The notes under the pieces: generated by a model
Told to the model about the DNA's origin: nothing
The model's input: the letters and a program-made list of their open reading frames with translations, nothing else
Database searches by the model: none
NCBI RefSeq assembly: GCF_029407905.1
Contig: NC_073643.1
Coordinates: 38,474,501 to 38,538,500, forward strand
Reading direction: 5' to 3'
DNA length: 64,000 nucleotides
Source of the DNA: Bubalus kerabau
Taxonomy: Eukaryota > Chordata > Mammalia > Artiodactyla > Bovidae
In this document: positions 32,701-47,700 of the stretch, piece after piece
Layout of the letters: each line of letters opens with the position of its first letter
Numbering within the stretch: the first letter of the stretch is position 1
Translations under genes and position numbers: made by a program

Positions 32701-35700
32701 GGATTTTTTCAGTTGGGGTTTATTGTTTTGGCTTAATTTCTTTTCATTTACCTCTTTTTGTTCCTCATCCATCTTTATATGCCTTTCCCCCCTTTATTAA
32801 ATTCTTTGATGAACCTTATTATGTCTATTAAATAGTCAATAGCAGCAATGACTTCTAAAATCCTCTGTAAATTACTAGAAAAGTACTGTTTTAAATAATT
32901 GAATTCTTGAGCTTGTTTTCTCAGCTTTATATTCTTTGAGCATTTATATTAAAATATTGCTTTTATTTTGTTTTAACATTAATAGTGCAGCACGCCAGTA
33001 AAATTGGCAAAGGGTAGTAAAACAGAAACTTCTAATACAGGACCTGTTCTCATCTAATTTTTAAAAAATTTTCATCATGTTTTTTAAAAAGCATTTTATT
33101 ATGAACATCTTCAAGAAAAGTACAGGCAGAAGTAAAACGAACCACCAGTATGTACCATCTACATTTAATGATGAGAAAGTGTTTTCCCCATATTTGCTTC
33201 TTATTTTTCCTTTTTGTTAAAGTAAACCTAAGTATGATGCCATTTTCTAAATACTTTATGTTTCTGAAAAATGAAGATACATTTTCTAACATACCTGTGT
33301 TTGTCATGGTGAATGAATCAGTAGTAATGACTGCATATCATCTAAACAGTATCTATGTTAGCATTTTCCTGATAGTCTCCCAAATGCCTTTTTACAGTCT
33401 ATTTGTTTTAGATGATGCTCTAAACAAGGTCCACACACTGCAGTTGGTTTTTAGGTCTCTTAAGGAACTTGTCACTTTGTTGTCATTGCCATTGTTGTTA
33501 ACAGTCACTGTTTTCTTTCTAGTTTTAGTTTTGCTCCCTATGACCCTTTTTATCTTTTCCATTTCTTTCACTCTTTAACTCTTCTTTATTACCCTAAGAT
33601 CAGGGTGCATCTGCAACCGTTTGAAAGAGCAGAGTCAGCCCCTAAACCTAGAACACAGCAAGAAGAAAGCCACCAGGGATGAGCCACTTATCAGAGTAAT
33701 TTCCTTGAGCACAAAAGGTGGTGTGTTAGGTTGTTTTCCTGACCCTTTGTCTGGAGCCTCTTGAAAACCTCCTCCCCCCCCTTTTTTTTAAACTGACCAA
33801 TAGAAAGATCCTCAGGTTACAGTATTTTTTGAGACTACCTTATCTACCATTCAAGAGTTTCACTCGCTTGTGTTCTGAAACCCAGAAGAGCCAGTTTGCA
33901 GTTGGGAAAGTGAAATGGCAGGTTAGGTTTGGATGTGAAATAAGGTCTCTGTGATGTATGACACACTTTCCTGTCCCCTCCCACAAGCCCTTTGATAAAC
34001 TTCTGGATTCAGAGATAGCCCGAGGGTGGACCATTTCACCTTTGGTCCCAAATCAGGACCTTTCCCTGTCACCTGTCATCAGATCTCAGTTATTTTCCTT
34101 TCTGCAAAAGTGCGTTCACTCTCAAGGAAAAGGGTCAGACAGATACTTGCTAGTTTGTTCATCTTCCCAGGAAACCCCTGAAACAGTTAAGATGCATGTC
34201 CTTTAAAGAAAGAATGTAAGAAATGACAGAAACCTGGGACAGAGGGCAGCCATCAGATGTACAGGCTGATAGTGGCAGGAGGTACTTAGGGTAAATTTGA
34301 GGGCTTTCAGACCTTCACCTGAGCAGGCTGTCTTTTCAGAGTAAGACATCAGAGAAGCTCATGGTTCTCTTCTTACAAGGGTTTACTTCTTCTAAACCCA
34401 TTCATTTAATAAAGTGCTATTTACTCATACAGTTGAGGTTTAAAATGTTCATTTCTTGCATCTTTATTGAGATATAATTGGAGGTTTAAATTCTTGAACT
34501 TTGTATCTGCCAAAGTTAGGTTCTTTGTAATGATTAGATTATTATAGAATCCTTGTCATAGTTATTTTTGTGTAGCTAGAGTCTGCTTGTGTGTCTGGAC
34601 CAGACTCTGCCTGGAAATGCTGTACAATCCCAAATCATTAGTAAGTACAAGGCATTCTGCATGTCACAGAAAGGAGCAGGAGGAAATTCAAAATACAGTG
34701 GTTGTGTACTTGTGAGCAGTGGACTTTGAGAAGGAGTAAAAATAAATGAGTGGCAAATATTGGCAGAATTCTTCCTTTTTTATCAATTCCCCATCTCTCA
34801 CATGACATTAGAGTTAGGGTAGGGTGTTAAGAATGTACTTGGCCTGTGATGTGTGAGAAAAGTTTAAATTAATGGGATAGACCTCAGAATTTTCCTGCTA
34901 AGATTTTAATTTTTTACAAATATTTTTATTTTCCAGTATATTGGGAACTATATTATATATATACCACATATGTATATATAATATATTCTAGTATTTTCAT
35001 TTTTTTCCTATTAAGATATTATTTATACTCAGAAAACAGTCATCTTTTTCAGTGTACAATTTTTCAAGTTTTGGCATACAGTCAGTCAGGTAACCATTAT
35101 TACAATCAAGATAGAGAATGATTCCTGCTGTGCTTTACAGCAGCCTCCTACTTTCTGTCTCTCTAGTTTGGCCTTCTCCAGAATGTCATATCACTGGAAT
35201 CATTAAGCATGGTCATTGGAGGTTCATACACACTGTTGCCTGGATCAGTAATTCATCCCTTTGTATTGCTGAATAGTGTTCCACTGTATGGGTAGACCTT
35301 GATTTGTTTGTTACCCAGTTGAGGGATAAAGTTTGGCAATTAAAAATGAAACCTCTATAAACACTTACATGCAGATTTCAGGGTGAACATATGTTTTCAG
35401 TCGGATAAATACCTAGAAGTGAGATATCTGAGTTATATGGTAAGCATATGTTTAACTTTATAAGAAACTGCCCATCTGCTTTTCAAGGTGACTGTACAAT
35501 TTTGTAGTCCCAATGGCAGGATATAAAAGTTCTGCTGCATCTTCACCAGGACTTGGTTTGGGCAATATTTTATTTGGCTGATTTTGTTTTTTAATTTTAG
35601 CCATTCTAGTAGGTGTAGCCATTGCAGTTTTAATTTGCATTTCCCTAATGACTAATGATGTGCTTATTTGCCGTCTGTGTATTTTCTGTGGTGAAGTGTC

Positions 35701-38700
35701 TGTTCAAATTCATTCCTTTAAAAAAAAAACAAAAAAAAACTGGAACATCTGTTTTTGTGTTAGTGAAGAGTACTTTATATATTCTGATATAAGCCCTTTA
35801 TCAGAAATGTAGTTTGTAAATACTTCCTCCCAGACTATAGCTTGTTGTTTCATTTTCATTTGCAGACCCTTATTTCATATATGTCTTCCTTATTTTATTG
35901 CAAACATTTCATGTTCTGTGGATTTCATGCTGTCACGGGATGATGCTGCAGGAAAGCATAGTAGACAGAGCAGTATAGGTTTTGTCCAAGACACAGGTGC
36001 AGAGAAATAGACTCAGAAAGACTTCTGTAAGTCTAGTTATTCAAAGCCATAGTCTGTGCCAATGGAAAGGGACATTGTTGTGTTTCTTTCTAGCTGATAT
36101 CTAGAAACATAACTTTCAATTTCAAGCCGTGTAGTTAATGATAGGAATAGGTTCCTCTTGCCTAATGGATGCAAACATTTACAAAAGAAACCCTGAATCC
36201 CTAAGAATGCAGCTGTGTTCTACTTCACATTATGTGCACACAAGAGAGAAAACCAGAGGACAGTGATACGGAGGCATGCATAGCAGAAGTCAGCAGTGTG
36301 AGATTCAGCTGTGTGTGACCACACATTTTTGGGGAAACAGGAATGGGAGACATGACTCCATTTTCCCGCAAAGTTCCTTTGTGGGCAGTATAATGGTTTT
36401 TGAAAGGTAACTTGATTATGAGCTAGTTTTTTTTTTTTTTTTTTTTCTTTTAAGCATATTTCCTAATCCTGACATTCTATGCTATTCTAGTGAAACAAGT
36501 CAAATTAGAGAATAGAAATGGTTTTTAGAAACTGTCACCTATGTTAGCAGTTCCAAAATAAGCACTTTGTAGTGAGAAATGGAGATACATATATGGTCCC
36601 TTCCTTGATATTTTTTAACATCATGCATAGCACATTTCTTTTTTCTTGGTCTCTCTCCATTGTAGTTATTCTGTCTCCTTCTATGTGCCTACCCTGTGTA
36701 TCATTGGTCATTTTTTTCATATCCTCTCTGAGTGGCCAAGAGAGGAGACTGTTGGGTTTTGCAATTTTTGAATCTTAAGACTTCATTTTCAGCATTTTTC
36801 ACTTTTATCTTATTAAATATGAGAACTCATCAGTTTTCAATATTGGAATGAACTTTAGTTAACTTCTCTTCTCTGTCTTTGTGGATAAGAGGATTGAGGC
36901 TCCGAATTTTTAAGGGATTCATAATCTTGGAGCCAAAGTGAATGGAAAAATGAGCCCTGAACAAACATAGGCCTCTTCCTTCCTATATTCTTTACAGGCT
37001 GTAAATCAGGGAAAATATAAAAATAAAATATAAATCAATGCATGGTGCCTGCAAAAAGGATGTTCAGAGGTGCAACTCAAATGGGATTTTGGTAGTGCCA
37101 CTGGCTTTATTGCAAGTGTAATAACTATGAATAAACTAGTGAGAGCATTTAAAAAGTTATATCAAGGCTATAGAGAAAGACGTTAGGCTTTTAATTCCCT
37201 TAAGGGATTAAGTTGTCACAGCAAGCGCCGAATATATAGCAACTGAATATATGAGCTGGGCCAGGGTGCTGCGGGCTGGTGGCCTGTGGTTGGGAGGGCC
37301 CCTGGTGAGTTCAAGCTGTGATAAGAGTACAGTGTGTCCTTACAAGCACTCAGGACTGTGGTGGCCAGAATATGGACATCATGATGAAGGGTTTCTACTG
37401 CAGGCCTAGTGGGTAAACTTGTCCTCAGTTGCCTGAAAACTGGGAGACTGGTGTATCAAAGGAATGTGGGAGATATGCTCTCTAGGAGTTGTTTAGAAGC
37501 CTTTTTAAAGGACTCCAGCCCAAGTGCCTTTTAGTCTGTGATATGGGAGCCATGCCTAGACCCACTGTGGGCATCACAGGGCCACCAGGAGCTGCACAGA
37601 AATGTTAGCAGAAGCCCCTTTATTCTAGCAGCCCTAAAAGGCTGCTCAACCTTAGTAATGAGTTGCTGTGGCCAATACCTCTATAGCGCTTACTCTGCAC
37701 CAGGCTCTATTTCAGCACTTTCCCTGTATATTGAGTGATTCAACCCTTCCTACCACCCTGGTAAGTAAGAATCATCATTATCTCCATTTCGCAGATGAGG
37801 AAACTGAGGCCCAGAGGGCTTCAGTGACCTGCCCAAGGTCCCAAATTGAATGCACAGAAACCAGGATTTCAATATAGGTCTCTCTGACTCCCAAACTCTT
37901 AGCAGCACATCACGGTGCCTCCTGTGTTCACACTGAAAACACTTAGTGCCTAGAATGTACCAGCCTGGACCATAGCCGATAGCTCCATGTGGCTCCGGAG
38001 CCCTTGAAATGGCATTGGTGCTGCCTGTTAAAAGGATAATATTGGGTTGGCCAAAAGATTTGTTTGGGTTTTTCTGTAAGATGGTGTGGAAAACCCAAAT
38101 GAACTTTTTGGCCAACCCAGTATTTTTGGATGTATTAGGTTAAATAGAATATATCATTAAAATTGGAGAAGGCAATGGCACCCCACTCCAGTACTCTTGC
38201 CTGGAAAATCCCATGGATGGAGGAGCCTGGTGGGCTACAGTCCATGGGGTCGCTGAGAGTCGGACACGACTGAGTGACTTCACTTTCACTTTTCACTCTT
38301 ATGCATTGGAGAAGGAAATGGCAACCCACTCCAGTGTTCTTGCCTTGAGAATCCCAGGGACAGGGGAGCCTGGTGGGCTGCCGTCTATGGGGTTGCATAG
38401 AGTCGGACACGACTGAAGCAACTTAGCAGCAGTAGCAGCAGCAGCATCATTAAAATTAATTTCATCTGTTTCTTTTGACTCTTTAACATGTGGTTGCTGG
38501 AAATTGTTATCTTCCATGCGGGGCTCACATTTTATTTCTCCTGGAGACTGCTGGCCTGGAAGATCCCACGTCATGTCACAAAAAGGCCTGTGAAACAACC
38601 ATTGGAAGCAGGCTGCAGACAGTGCATGGTGCCTGTAGACAGCTGGGACCCCTCTGGGCAGAAGGGCCCATCTCCCCTATTGCTCAGAGATGGAATGAGT

Positions 38701-41700
38701 CAAAACCAACATTTCCCTAGGAGTCTATCTCAGGATATTAATAGCAAAACCAAACAAACTCTAAGACCTATAAAATATAGGCCTGGGTATGTTCAGCATT
38801 GTGCTATTTCAAGTAGATGTGTTTTAAATATTTTCTGAAGTTATTTCAAGGGTGCCTCAGTTTGATCATTTATGGAATGGAGCTAATAAGGCTTGTCACA
38901 TGGGGTGCTGTGAGGAAGGATCAGGTTAGTCCACGTAAAGTGTTTTCAATAGTGCTTGGCAGGGTGGAAAGCTTAAATGTGAGCCAGGATTATTTAACAG
39001 TGTAGTCAGTGTTGTTGTAGTTACTGCATGTAGTTGAAGGAGCTGGGGGATGCTGAATATGGGAGGATGCAGCAGGGCCTTTGGGGCAAGAGTCTCAGCT
39101 TCTGCACCTGAGTCAGCAAATTTACCTCCCCAGTATAGGGGAGGCACACAGCCCTTGGAAGGTGGTGTGATGACCTTCAGATATGCCTCCCACCACCCAC
39201 CACCAACCACTCATCAAAGCCCCTTGAACTGCAAGAAGCTTCTAATTGTCTTCTCCCAATGGCATTTCCTTCTCTCCCCAAGAGGAAAGTCCGTCAGTAC
39301 ACTCCTCTTCATCTTGTTCTGTTTTCAAGGACTTTCAATCCCCTCATAAATTGGCCCAGATCCCATAATTTTCCTGATTCCATGGATAAACAAAACGTAG
39401 ACTGGTTTTTTTTCTGCAAGACTTCTCAGAGCTCTTAAAATGCTAATGTGTATGGAGAAAGTCCCAGATGTAAATGCTGTATAAAGTATTTTGCAATCTC
39501 ACTTGGCTTGTTTTGGGAAATATGTTCTGGGACTAACGTTCTGTAAACCGCTACTGGGGAAACATTGTCCATAAAGGTTCTGGCCAGCCAAAAGGGAAAT
39601 CTCTCCCGCCACGGCCCTTGGCACCCTTGTCCCCCTAGCCCTGTATGTGGAGCACTGTTAGATGTTGGACTGGGCGTGCCATTCCCCCCCTGCCCCCCCC
39701 ACCCCAAAACTAACAGTTTGTCCAGAGAAATGGGACACATTTGGGTATGTGACTGTCTAGAGTATCTAGGAATTCACTGTTGTTTTTTAGGCTATCAAAC
39801 TGAGTACCCTTAAAAAAATTAAGTCTTGATGATTTTCATTCATATGCTTTAGAAATTTATATACACAAAATAATTCCTTCCCTTAGTTCCTTCCCCATCC
39901 AGTTTCTGGAAACACATTGTTCTTTATATTAGAACATTCATTGGTTTTATGGCTATTTTTGTTTTTATGTTTTATCTCTTTCTTCCCTACATTGTGCTTG
40001 TTTACCCATCTTCCTCTGATCCCAGTAGACTGTGGTTCCTGTCTCATCGAGTCTCTCTGTGGCGGTTTCACTGAATAACTCTTTGAGGGTAGATCTTAAA
40101 CATGACTAGAACAGAGGGCGGGAGCTGCCCTCAGCTTCCACTTTTTGTTTGTTGTATGCTATCAGTCTTTGGAGCCAGTTGAGAGGCGGAAGTGTTTGTG
40201 GCATTTGTTTCCATCTCATTACATCTTGGACTGGGTCTTCCCACGTCAGTCTGCATGCGCCTCTCACCTACATTGCAAGTTCCAAGGGAACAGGGGGCTG
40301 GTCTTTATGACTTTCCTTCCTTCTTCCTGTCCCTCCCTCCTTTCCTTTAGAAGACTCTTCGAAAAATAGAATTGTTTTGTTTGAGAAACTATGATGTCAA
40401 CATTCTAATTTATAAAGAGGGGCTCTTTTGCATACTACTAGTAAAGCAATAACAACTAATAATTCCTATCACAGTAAGTATTAAATGGAGCTTTCCTGTG
40501 AGCCACATTCTGTGCAGCAGGCATTTTTCATATTTTCTCTTTTAACCGTCACAGTTATCCGTTCAAGTGTGTGCTGTCAGTATCCTCTTTTTACGGATGA
40601 GAAAACTGAACCTTTAAGATAGGAAATTGCCCAAGCAGGGGCAGCTAGAGCCATGCTAAGGCAGGACCATGAACCAGGGCTGGTCTGGCTCCAGAATCCA
40701 GGTGTGGAGCCTCTGCAGACTCCTGTCCACTTCCTTCTGGCTCTCACGTCCTGGAGAGGCAGAAAGGAGACCTGCTAAAATCCCGGCACTCCAGTCTTCC
40801 CTTTGGTCCTGTGCTGTGATTCCCCTGCCCGCATAGATCATGAGGTCAAAAGGTGGCTGAGTGCCTCAAGGAAATTTCAGTTAAATTTTGATCAACCTTA
40901 TAAACATAGAGAGCAATGATTAACTTCCCAGCTGTTAATGTTAACATTCGAATCTCCTTAGCTCAGCCCCAGTGGGTGGGAAGCACTCAGTGAGTAACTA
41001 ACACAGAATAACCAAGCCTGGATGTTATTTTCTAAAATAATTCCAGTTGTTTAGTAATGCCATATGCATTTTATGGCATGGCAATGTGAAATGAAGTTCA
41101 TTTAAAACATTTTTGCCAGTAAATAAGCAAATTTTTTTTTTTGGCTGTCACGTTTTTTAATATTGATACTATCTTAAGTTTTTATGATACTTTGTTTTTA
41201 AGGATCCTTCCCAAGTCTTATTTCTGTTTTGTTGTTGTTTATTTCAACTTACGTGGCCAGTGCTTTGCATAAAATAGTTACAAAAAAAAAAGATTTTAAA
41301 ATTCAGTTTGTAATTTGGAAGTAATTTTTTATACACTTTATTAAGTCTCAAAATACCCTTAAGGGTGTAAACAGCTATTCATATACCCATTGAAGAGGTC
41401 AGAAAACTAAGGCCAAGAGAAGTGATTCAGAAAAGATTATTTAAGGGTACAAACAGCTTGTCTTTAGAATTATTTTTAAGCCAGAAAATTGTTTTTAAAA
41501 AGAACAGTCATTCTCCCTAGAGAGAAATCCAATCATAGTCACAGAAAGAAATCGTGCATGCTTATTTAAGGCAACATTATTCAGTTGAATTGTAGAACCC
41601 AAATGCCACTAATGAATGAATGAATGAACAAAAGGTGATACATCTATATAGTAGAATACTAGATGGCACCAAAAAGTAATAGAGTGCTGATACAAGTTAC

Positions 41701-44700
41701 CACATGGATGAGCCTTGAAAACATTATGCTAAGTGAAAGAGGCCAGACCCAAAAAGCATGACTGTGTTTGTATTAAATGCGAATCCATAGATAACAAAAT
41801 ATAGGTCAATGATTGCCAAAGACTGAGGGGAAAAGGAAGAATGAGGAGTGATAACCTGATGGGTATAGGGTCTCTTCTTTTGGCAATACAAGTATTCTAA
41901 AATTAGATAATAGAAATGATTACACAGCTCTATAAATGTACCAAAAACCACTGAACTGTATACTTTGAAAATACGAATTTTATAGTATAAAATTATATCT
42001 TATTAAAAAGTGATAAGTGTAAAGCTTTATGTGGGTGAAATGAAGAGCAAAAATACACTGATCATTTATACCGTGCTTTCTACCAGGGTGAAATTTCATT
42101 ATGTAGCTCATTCTGATAAAACTATTAGCAAAGTGACATTGCAAATTTGAAATACTAAACTTCATTCCATTATGCTATCAGGTCACTAAAGAGAAATGTG
42201 GATGGCTTTCTTTTTATTCTGATAATGTGTGTCCCTTGGTGAAAATCGTTCTCTGATATTAACAGTTTCTATTCAGAGGCAGGAGAGTTGAGCAGATATA
42301 CCAGTTAAAGTGTCTGGTTTTTCCATTCTCAGTAAAAATGTTCTTGGATTTGTAGTGATAGTGAATGTTTGAATCTTTAAAGCTCTTAGTCTTTGTAAAG
42401 CCAAATTCAAAACTGCCTGCTAAAATGGTTAATGTGGTAGAAATTAGTTGGGCTAATTAGGTCAATAAATATTCTAACTCATTAAGATAAAAGGTCAGAT
42501 GGGTAAAAGACTGGGGAAGTATGTAATAGAAGATGTTCTTTTTGATTCTGAAAACATAATTTTATTCCTGGATTTTTATACCGTATATAGCATACTAAAT
42601 TGTTTCTTTGATACAAAGATTAGTTGTGAATGAAATGTCTTCCAGGTGTATTAGGATTTGCATGAGTTATTCTCCATTATTTCTGTTCTTTGTTAGAAAT
42701 CTCTTTTAATGATTAATGCCTTAATTTTTTCAACTTTGCTACTTAAGTGTACTTTTTTTGCAATTAGTGCCTGATTTATTCTCAGGTTTTCCCATGCCCA
42801 AGTACCCCCTGATGATTCTCTAGAGACGATTCTTCTATGTGATCGAAAGAGTGAATTCTATATAGTATTTCCTCAGTATTTTTCTTGCTGCAGTTATGCT
42901 TCTCTCTAAATAAATCTTTTAAGTCAAAATATTTATGGAAGACAGTAAGTAAAGATTATTTGCTTTTCACAAACTAAGTTACGTATTTTCTTTTCTTCAC
43001 AGCTTTATTGAGATATAATTCACATACCATACTATTCATCATTTAAAGTGTCCCGTGATTTTCAGTGTGTTCACAGTTATGTGCCAACCACCATCACAGC
43101 CAATAATAGAACATTTTTATTACTTGAAAAAGAAACCCTGTACCCATTAGCTATCAACTCCCCTGCCAAGGTCCTCACCCTGCCTCCAGCACTTAGCAAC
43201 TAATCTACTTTTGTCTTTATAGAGTTGCCTATTCTGGAAATTTCATATGACTGGAATCATATAATTTATTGGCTTTTGTGACAAGCTTACTTCACTTTAC
43301 TGATATAATGTTTATCAAAATGTTTTATAATGGTAAAAGGGTCCATTCATTAGAAATATTTAGCAGTTATAAACAATATGCATCTCATATCAGAGCACCA
43401 AAATGTGCGAGGCAAAAACTGACAGAAATGAAGAGATAAATAAAAAATTCAACAGTAGTAGTTGGAAACTTCAATACTACTTTCAGTAGTAGGTAGACTA
43501 GCTAAGGAGAAGATTAACTAATAAATAGAAAACTTGAACAACACTGTAAACCAACTGTATACCTAACAGATATCTGTAGAACACTCTACTTCAGAGCACA
43601 CATTATTCTGAAGTACACATAGAACATTCTCCAGACTAAACCATATGCAAAGCTATAAAACTTATCAATAAATTTAAAATCATAGAAGTAATGCAGAGTA
43701 TCTTCTCTGACTACAGTAAAATGAAACTGGAAATCAATAACAGAAAAAATGGGAAACTCAAATATATTTGGAAAGTAAATAGCACACTCCTGAATAATCA
43801 AAGAAGTTGGAAAGTACTTTGAGATAAATGAATATAAAGGCACAACATATCAAAATGTATGGGATGCAGCTAAAGCATGACTTGGAAGAACATTTATAGC
43901 TATGTTTTAAACGTCTCAAACAGTAAAGAATCCACTTGCAATACGGGAGACCTGGGTTCGATCCCTGGGTCGGGAAGATCCCCTGGAGAAGGGCATGGCA
44001 ACTCAATCCTGTATTCTTGCCTGGAGAATCCCATGGACAGAGGAGCCTGGTGGGCTACAGTCCATGGGGTCGAAAAGAGTCAGACATGACTAAATGACCC
44101 AACACACACACGGAAAGAAAGATCTCAAATCAAAAACGTAACCTTCCACTTTAAGATACTTGACAAAGAGGAGGAATCTGAAATACAGTACAAACTAACG
44201 TCCAATTTTCAATGTGGCCTCCATACACCTGTTCTAAAAAGCTAGTGTTTGTGAAAATATGCACCAGATACTATTTTCCAGTATGGGTTCAGTTTAGAAA
44301 CTGTCAACCAAATCATGAGCCCATTTCAGTTCCTAGCTCTTAAGTAGTCTTATGTGATAGCAAGAGCACTGTTTAGGGTGTTGATCAAATCCATGCCTGA
44401 TTCCTGATACCACCACACCCTATATGTAACATTGGACAAGTTACTTAATCTCTCTGAGACTTACTTTCCTCATCTGTACAGTAGAGGCAATTTTCTCTGT
44501 CTGAGAATTATAAGATAACATGTAAAAGGGCCTAGTTCAATATCTGGCATGTAGTAGGTGCTTGATTCATATTTATTTATAATCACTGGTGAATTAAAAT
44601 TGGAATGACAGCCTAAGTACCTATATGGCATGGATATACATATATGAATGGGGCTTCCCAGGTAGCTCAGTGGTAAAAGAATCTACCTGCTGATGTAGGA

Positions 44701-47700
44701 GACAGATGAGATGCAGGTTCAATCCCTGGGTTGGGGGAAATCCCCTGGAGGAGGAAATGGCAGCTCACTCCAGTATTCTTGCCTGGAGAATTCCATGGAC
44801 AGAGGAGTCTGGTGGGCTACAATCCATGAGATCATAAAGAACTGGACAAGTCTAAGCAACTGAATGCACACACATACATATATGAATACTCTTGAAAGAG
44901 ACACTGGAAGAAAAATAGTCTAATGTTGAATCCTACTGTGTACCAGGCTTAGGGCTGGTTGCATTATCTAAAGCTGCACTACACATAACTTGTTTGACAG
45001 TTTGGACTGATATCGCTGTTTTAACAACCACTAAAACACTCTGCTTAGGCAAAATACACATGCTGGCCTAATTGATTGTTTTAGAAATAGCTTATAATGG
45101 TTAAATATTTGAGCCCCTCAAATATGAAAGGACTAAAACTTTAACTTGTTGTTGTTATTACTGGTGTAATAAATTCCATTAATTGTGTTTTAGGAAAGCA
45201 TTATTTCTTAGTTGTGCAATTCTGTTGCCTATTTGGACTACAGATTAGTGGCTTTAAAGCTTTGAAACACATTTATGATTTGATTGGCAAGATAACTGAT
45301 TAAGTTCTGTTTTTACTCAAAGCATATTTTGGCAGGCACTTTTATGCTTATTTTGTTTATTGTGTGGTTGATGACTGAGTATTTTCACCTACAGCAACAC
45401 AAGCCTCAAACCAGGTTCAAAACTACTACTTGTCAAAACTGTAACATGAATATGAATCACTTAGAGATCTTGTTAAAATGTGGATTTTTATTTATCAGGT
45501 CTAGAGCGGGGCCTGAGAGTTTATATTTCTAACAAGCTTCCAGGGGTGGCAGATGTTGTTGGTCCATGGACCACACTTTCAACTGCAAGATTGTGTAGAA
45601 TCCAAGAGGTACCTAGGCTAGAATCAGAAATGAGGAGAGCCCATCTGGTATTATATATCACAGTCCCAAATACCTATTCATACTCTCTGAGTATAATCTA
45701 CTTCCTTAACTGAGCCCTGAAATAATTAAAAATTTGTAGGCATTGAACAGCAGTGATTCTATTCTTAAATTTCATGTATTACAGTGATTGAATATGGTAA
45801 TAGAATAATACCCTGTCATGCATTTTCAGTAGTTCTTTGTACTATTACCTTGCGCACTGCTCAGGCCCCTTTACACTGTCTCTCATTGAATATAAAAAGT
45901 GATGTACATGAAGTATCTCCATTTCCATTCTCTAGAGCTCTATAGCTGCCTTGTTGGCCCTTACTCTATGAATAGCAAAGAACAATGAATACAAACCACT
46001 TAAACCCCAGTCAGACTTTTGTTAGCAAATGAAGAGAATAAGCAATTGTTTGCCCTAAACTCAGGCCTGATTTTCTAATAATTTACCTGAGCATTTATGG
46101 AAGCTTCCTTGGAGAAGGAAATGGCAACCCACTCCACTATTCTTGCCTGGAGAATCCCATGGACAAAGGAGCCTGGTGGGCTACAGTCTATGGGGTTGCA
46201 AAGAGTCAGACATGACTGAGCAACTAACACACACACACACACAACATGGAAGCTTCCAAGAAGGCTGATTTCAAGTCTTTAGTCATTTAAATGAGAGCAC
46301 AGATTGAGTTTTACCTGGAGAGTCCATAGCGGGTACAACTTGATTTTTGTATGTAATTTGACTACAGAGGCATCATTTTAAGACCTGTCAAATTAAATTC
46401 TTAGTATGAAATATATGTGGCTCAAAATATAATGCATGCCATCTGATTTGTTACAGAACATAGAAATAGTCACAGTAAGGACAAGAGGAAAACGAGGACA
46501 AGAAAATGGAGAGGGAGGAGTAGCCTGGCTGATGACATGGCCATGTTAAATAGCAGCTTAACCACAAGCATGCTTCCTGCCAATGGTAGCAAAACAGACA
46601 GCACAAGGGAAAAGGGGACCCACAGAAGAACAAAACGTTTTTTATCCTATCCACGGTTTGTAGAAGTGATGGTGGTAGCAGACAACAGAATGGTTTTATA
46701 CCATGGAGCGAACCTTCAACATTATATTTTAACTTTAATGTCAATTGTAAGTATCTTCAAAAGTAGGTGATTTATGATGTTTCTAAATGTGCCTTTGGGA
46801 ATGGGTTTCCACCCAGTGCTTTGGAGGATCATTTAGGGCTGGCATTTCAACAATTCAGGCAAGTGACTGAAGAGAACATAAGATTATTCATTGGCTGCTC
46901 TTGACAATGACAATAATGAGTGTAAATAGTGTTTATTCTGCATTAGACAATGTACTTCTTACTTAAAAGGCATCATTTCTAGTCCTCCTGACAACTCTGC
47001 TAGGTAGATTGTCATTCCTATTTTGTTGATAAGAAAACTGAACCTCACAGGAGTTGGGTTGCTTGTCCATGATCATGTAAAGCCAGAAACGTAGCTTAGA
47101 GACTGCATGTGATCTTCAGCCTGTCCACTTCTCCAAATCAGTGCCCTTTGACATGTGAACCGGCACAGCCAGGTATGGGTCACCAGTAAGACATTTGGGC
47201 GCTGGTTGTGAATCAGAGTCAGTGGTGGAGCTTTGTAAAATGTCTCTATCCCCCACCCCCAGGATTTTTAATTAAGTAGTTTTGGGGTGAGGCTTAGGAA
47301 TCTCTCACTTAAATTTTGAATTTTTCTGCTCCCATCTTGAATTGAAAAAGTAATAAATTTGCATGATAGAAAAACAGATGAAGCAGATCCAAAGACTAGG
47401 GGAAAAGCCTAAGTGCTTTCCCCTGCCCAGTCTCCCAGAGGCCACCTATGTGGCAAGTTTATTTGTCCATGTTTCTAACCAGCACTGCCCAATAGAAATT
47501 GATACTAGCCATGTTTAAAAACATTGGTGAATGTAATTTAAAATTTTGTTAGCCACACACACAAAAGAAACAGACAAAACCTATTTTAATCATGTATTTT
47601 GTTTTATATCTAAATGTTATTTCAAAAATATTAATGAGATGAGTAAGACTTTAAAGCCCAGTATGGGCTTCACACTCAGAACACATCTCAGTTCAGACAA

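Larger units (their letters stand above)
27129..46456 (+). other. ADAMTS9 intron 3 (19.3 kb)
   Basis: GT-AG intron, by far the longest in the window. Repeats inside it are listed separately. No conserved exon recognised. About 29160-29480 is repeat-poor and could hold a regulatory element. 27900-28300 and 29640-31380 are mostly unrecognised unique sequence. Confidence 0.85.

Noticed and set aside
33150..33578. 142-codon hydrophobic frame as a small membrane protein
   Set aside because: Lies in an AT-rich old retroelement-like region; the hydrophobic look comes from T-rich codons.
38290..38430. Repeated similar units near 38.2 kb as a possible CRISPR-like array
   Set aside because: They are the two monomers of a Bov-A2 SINE with a target-site duplication.
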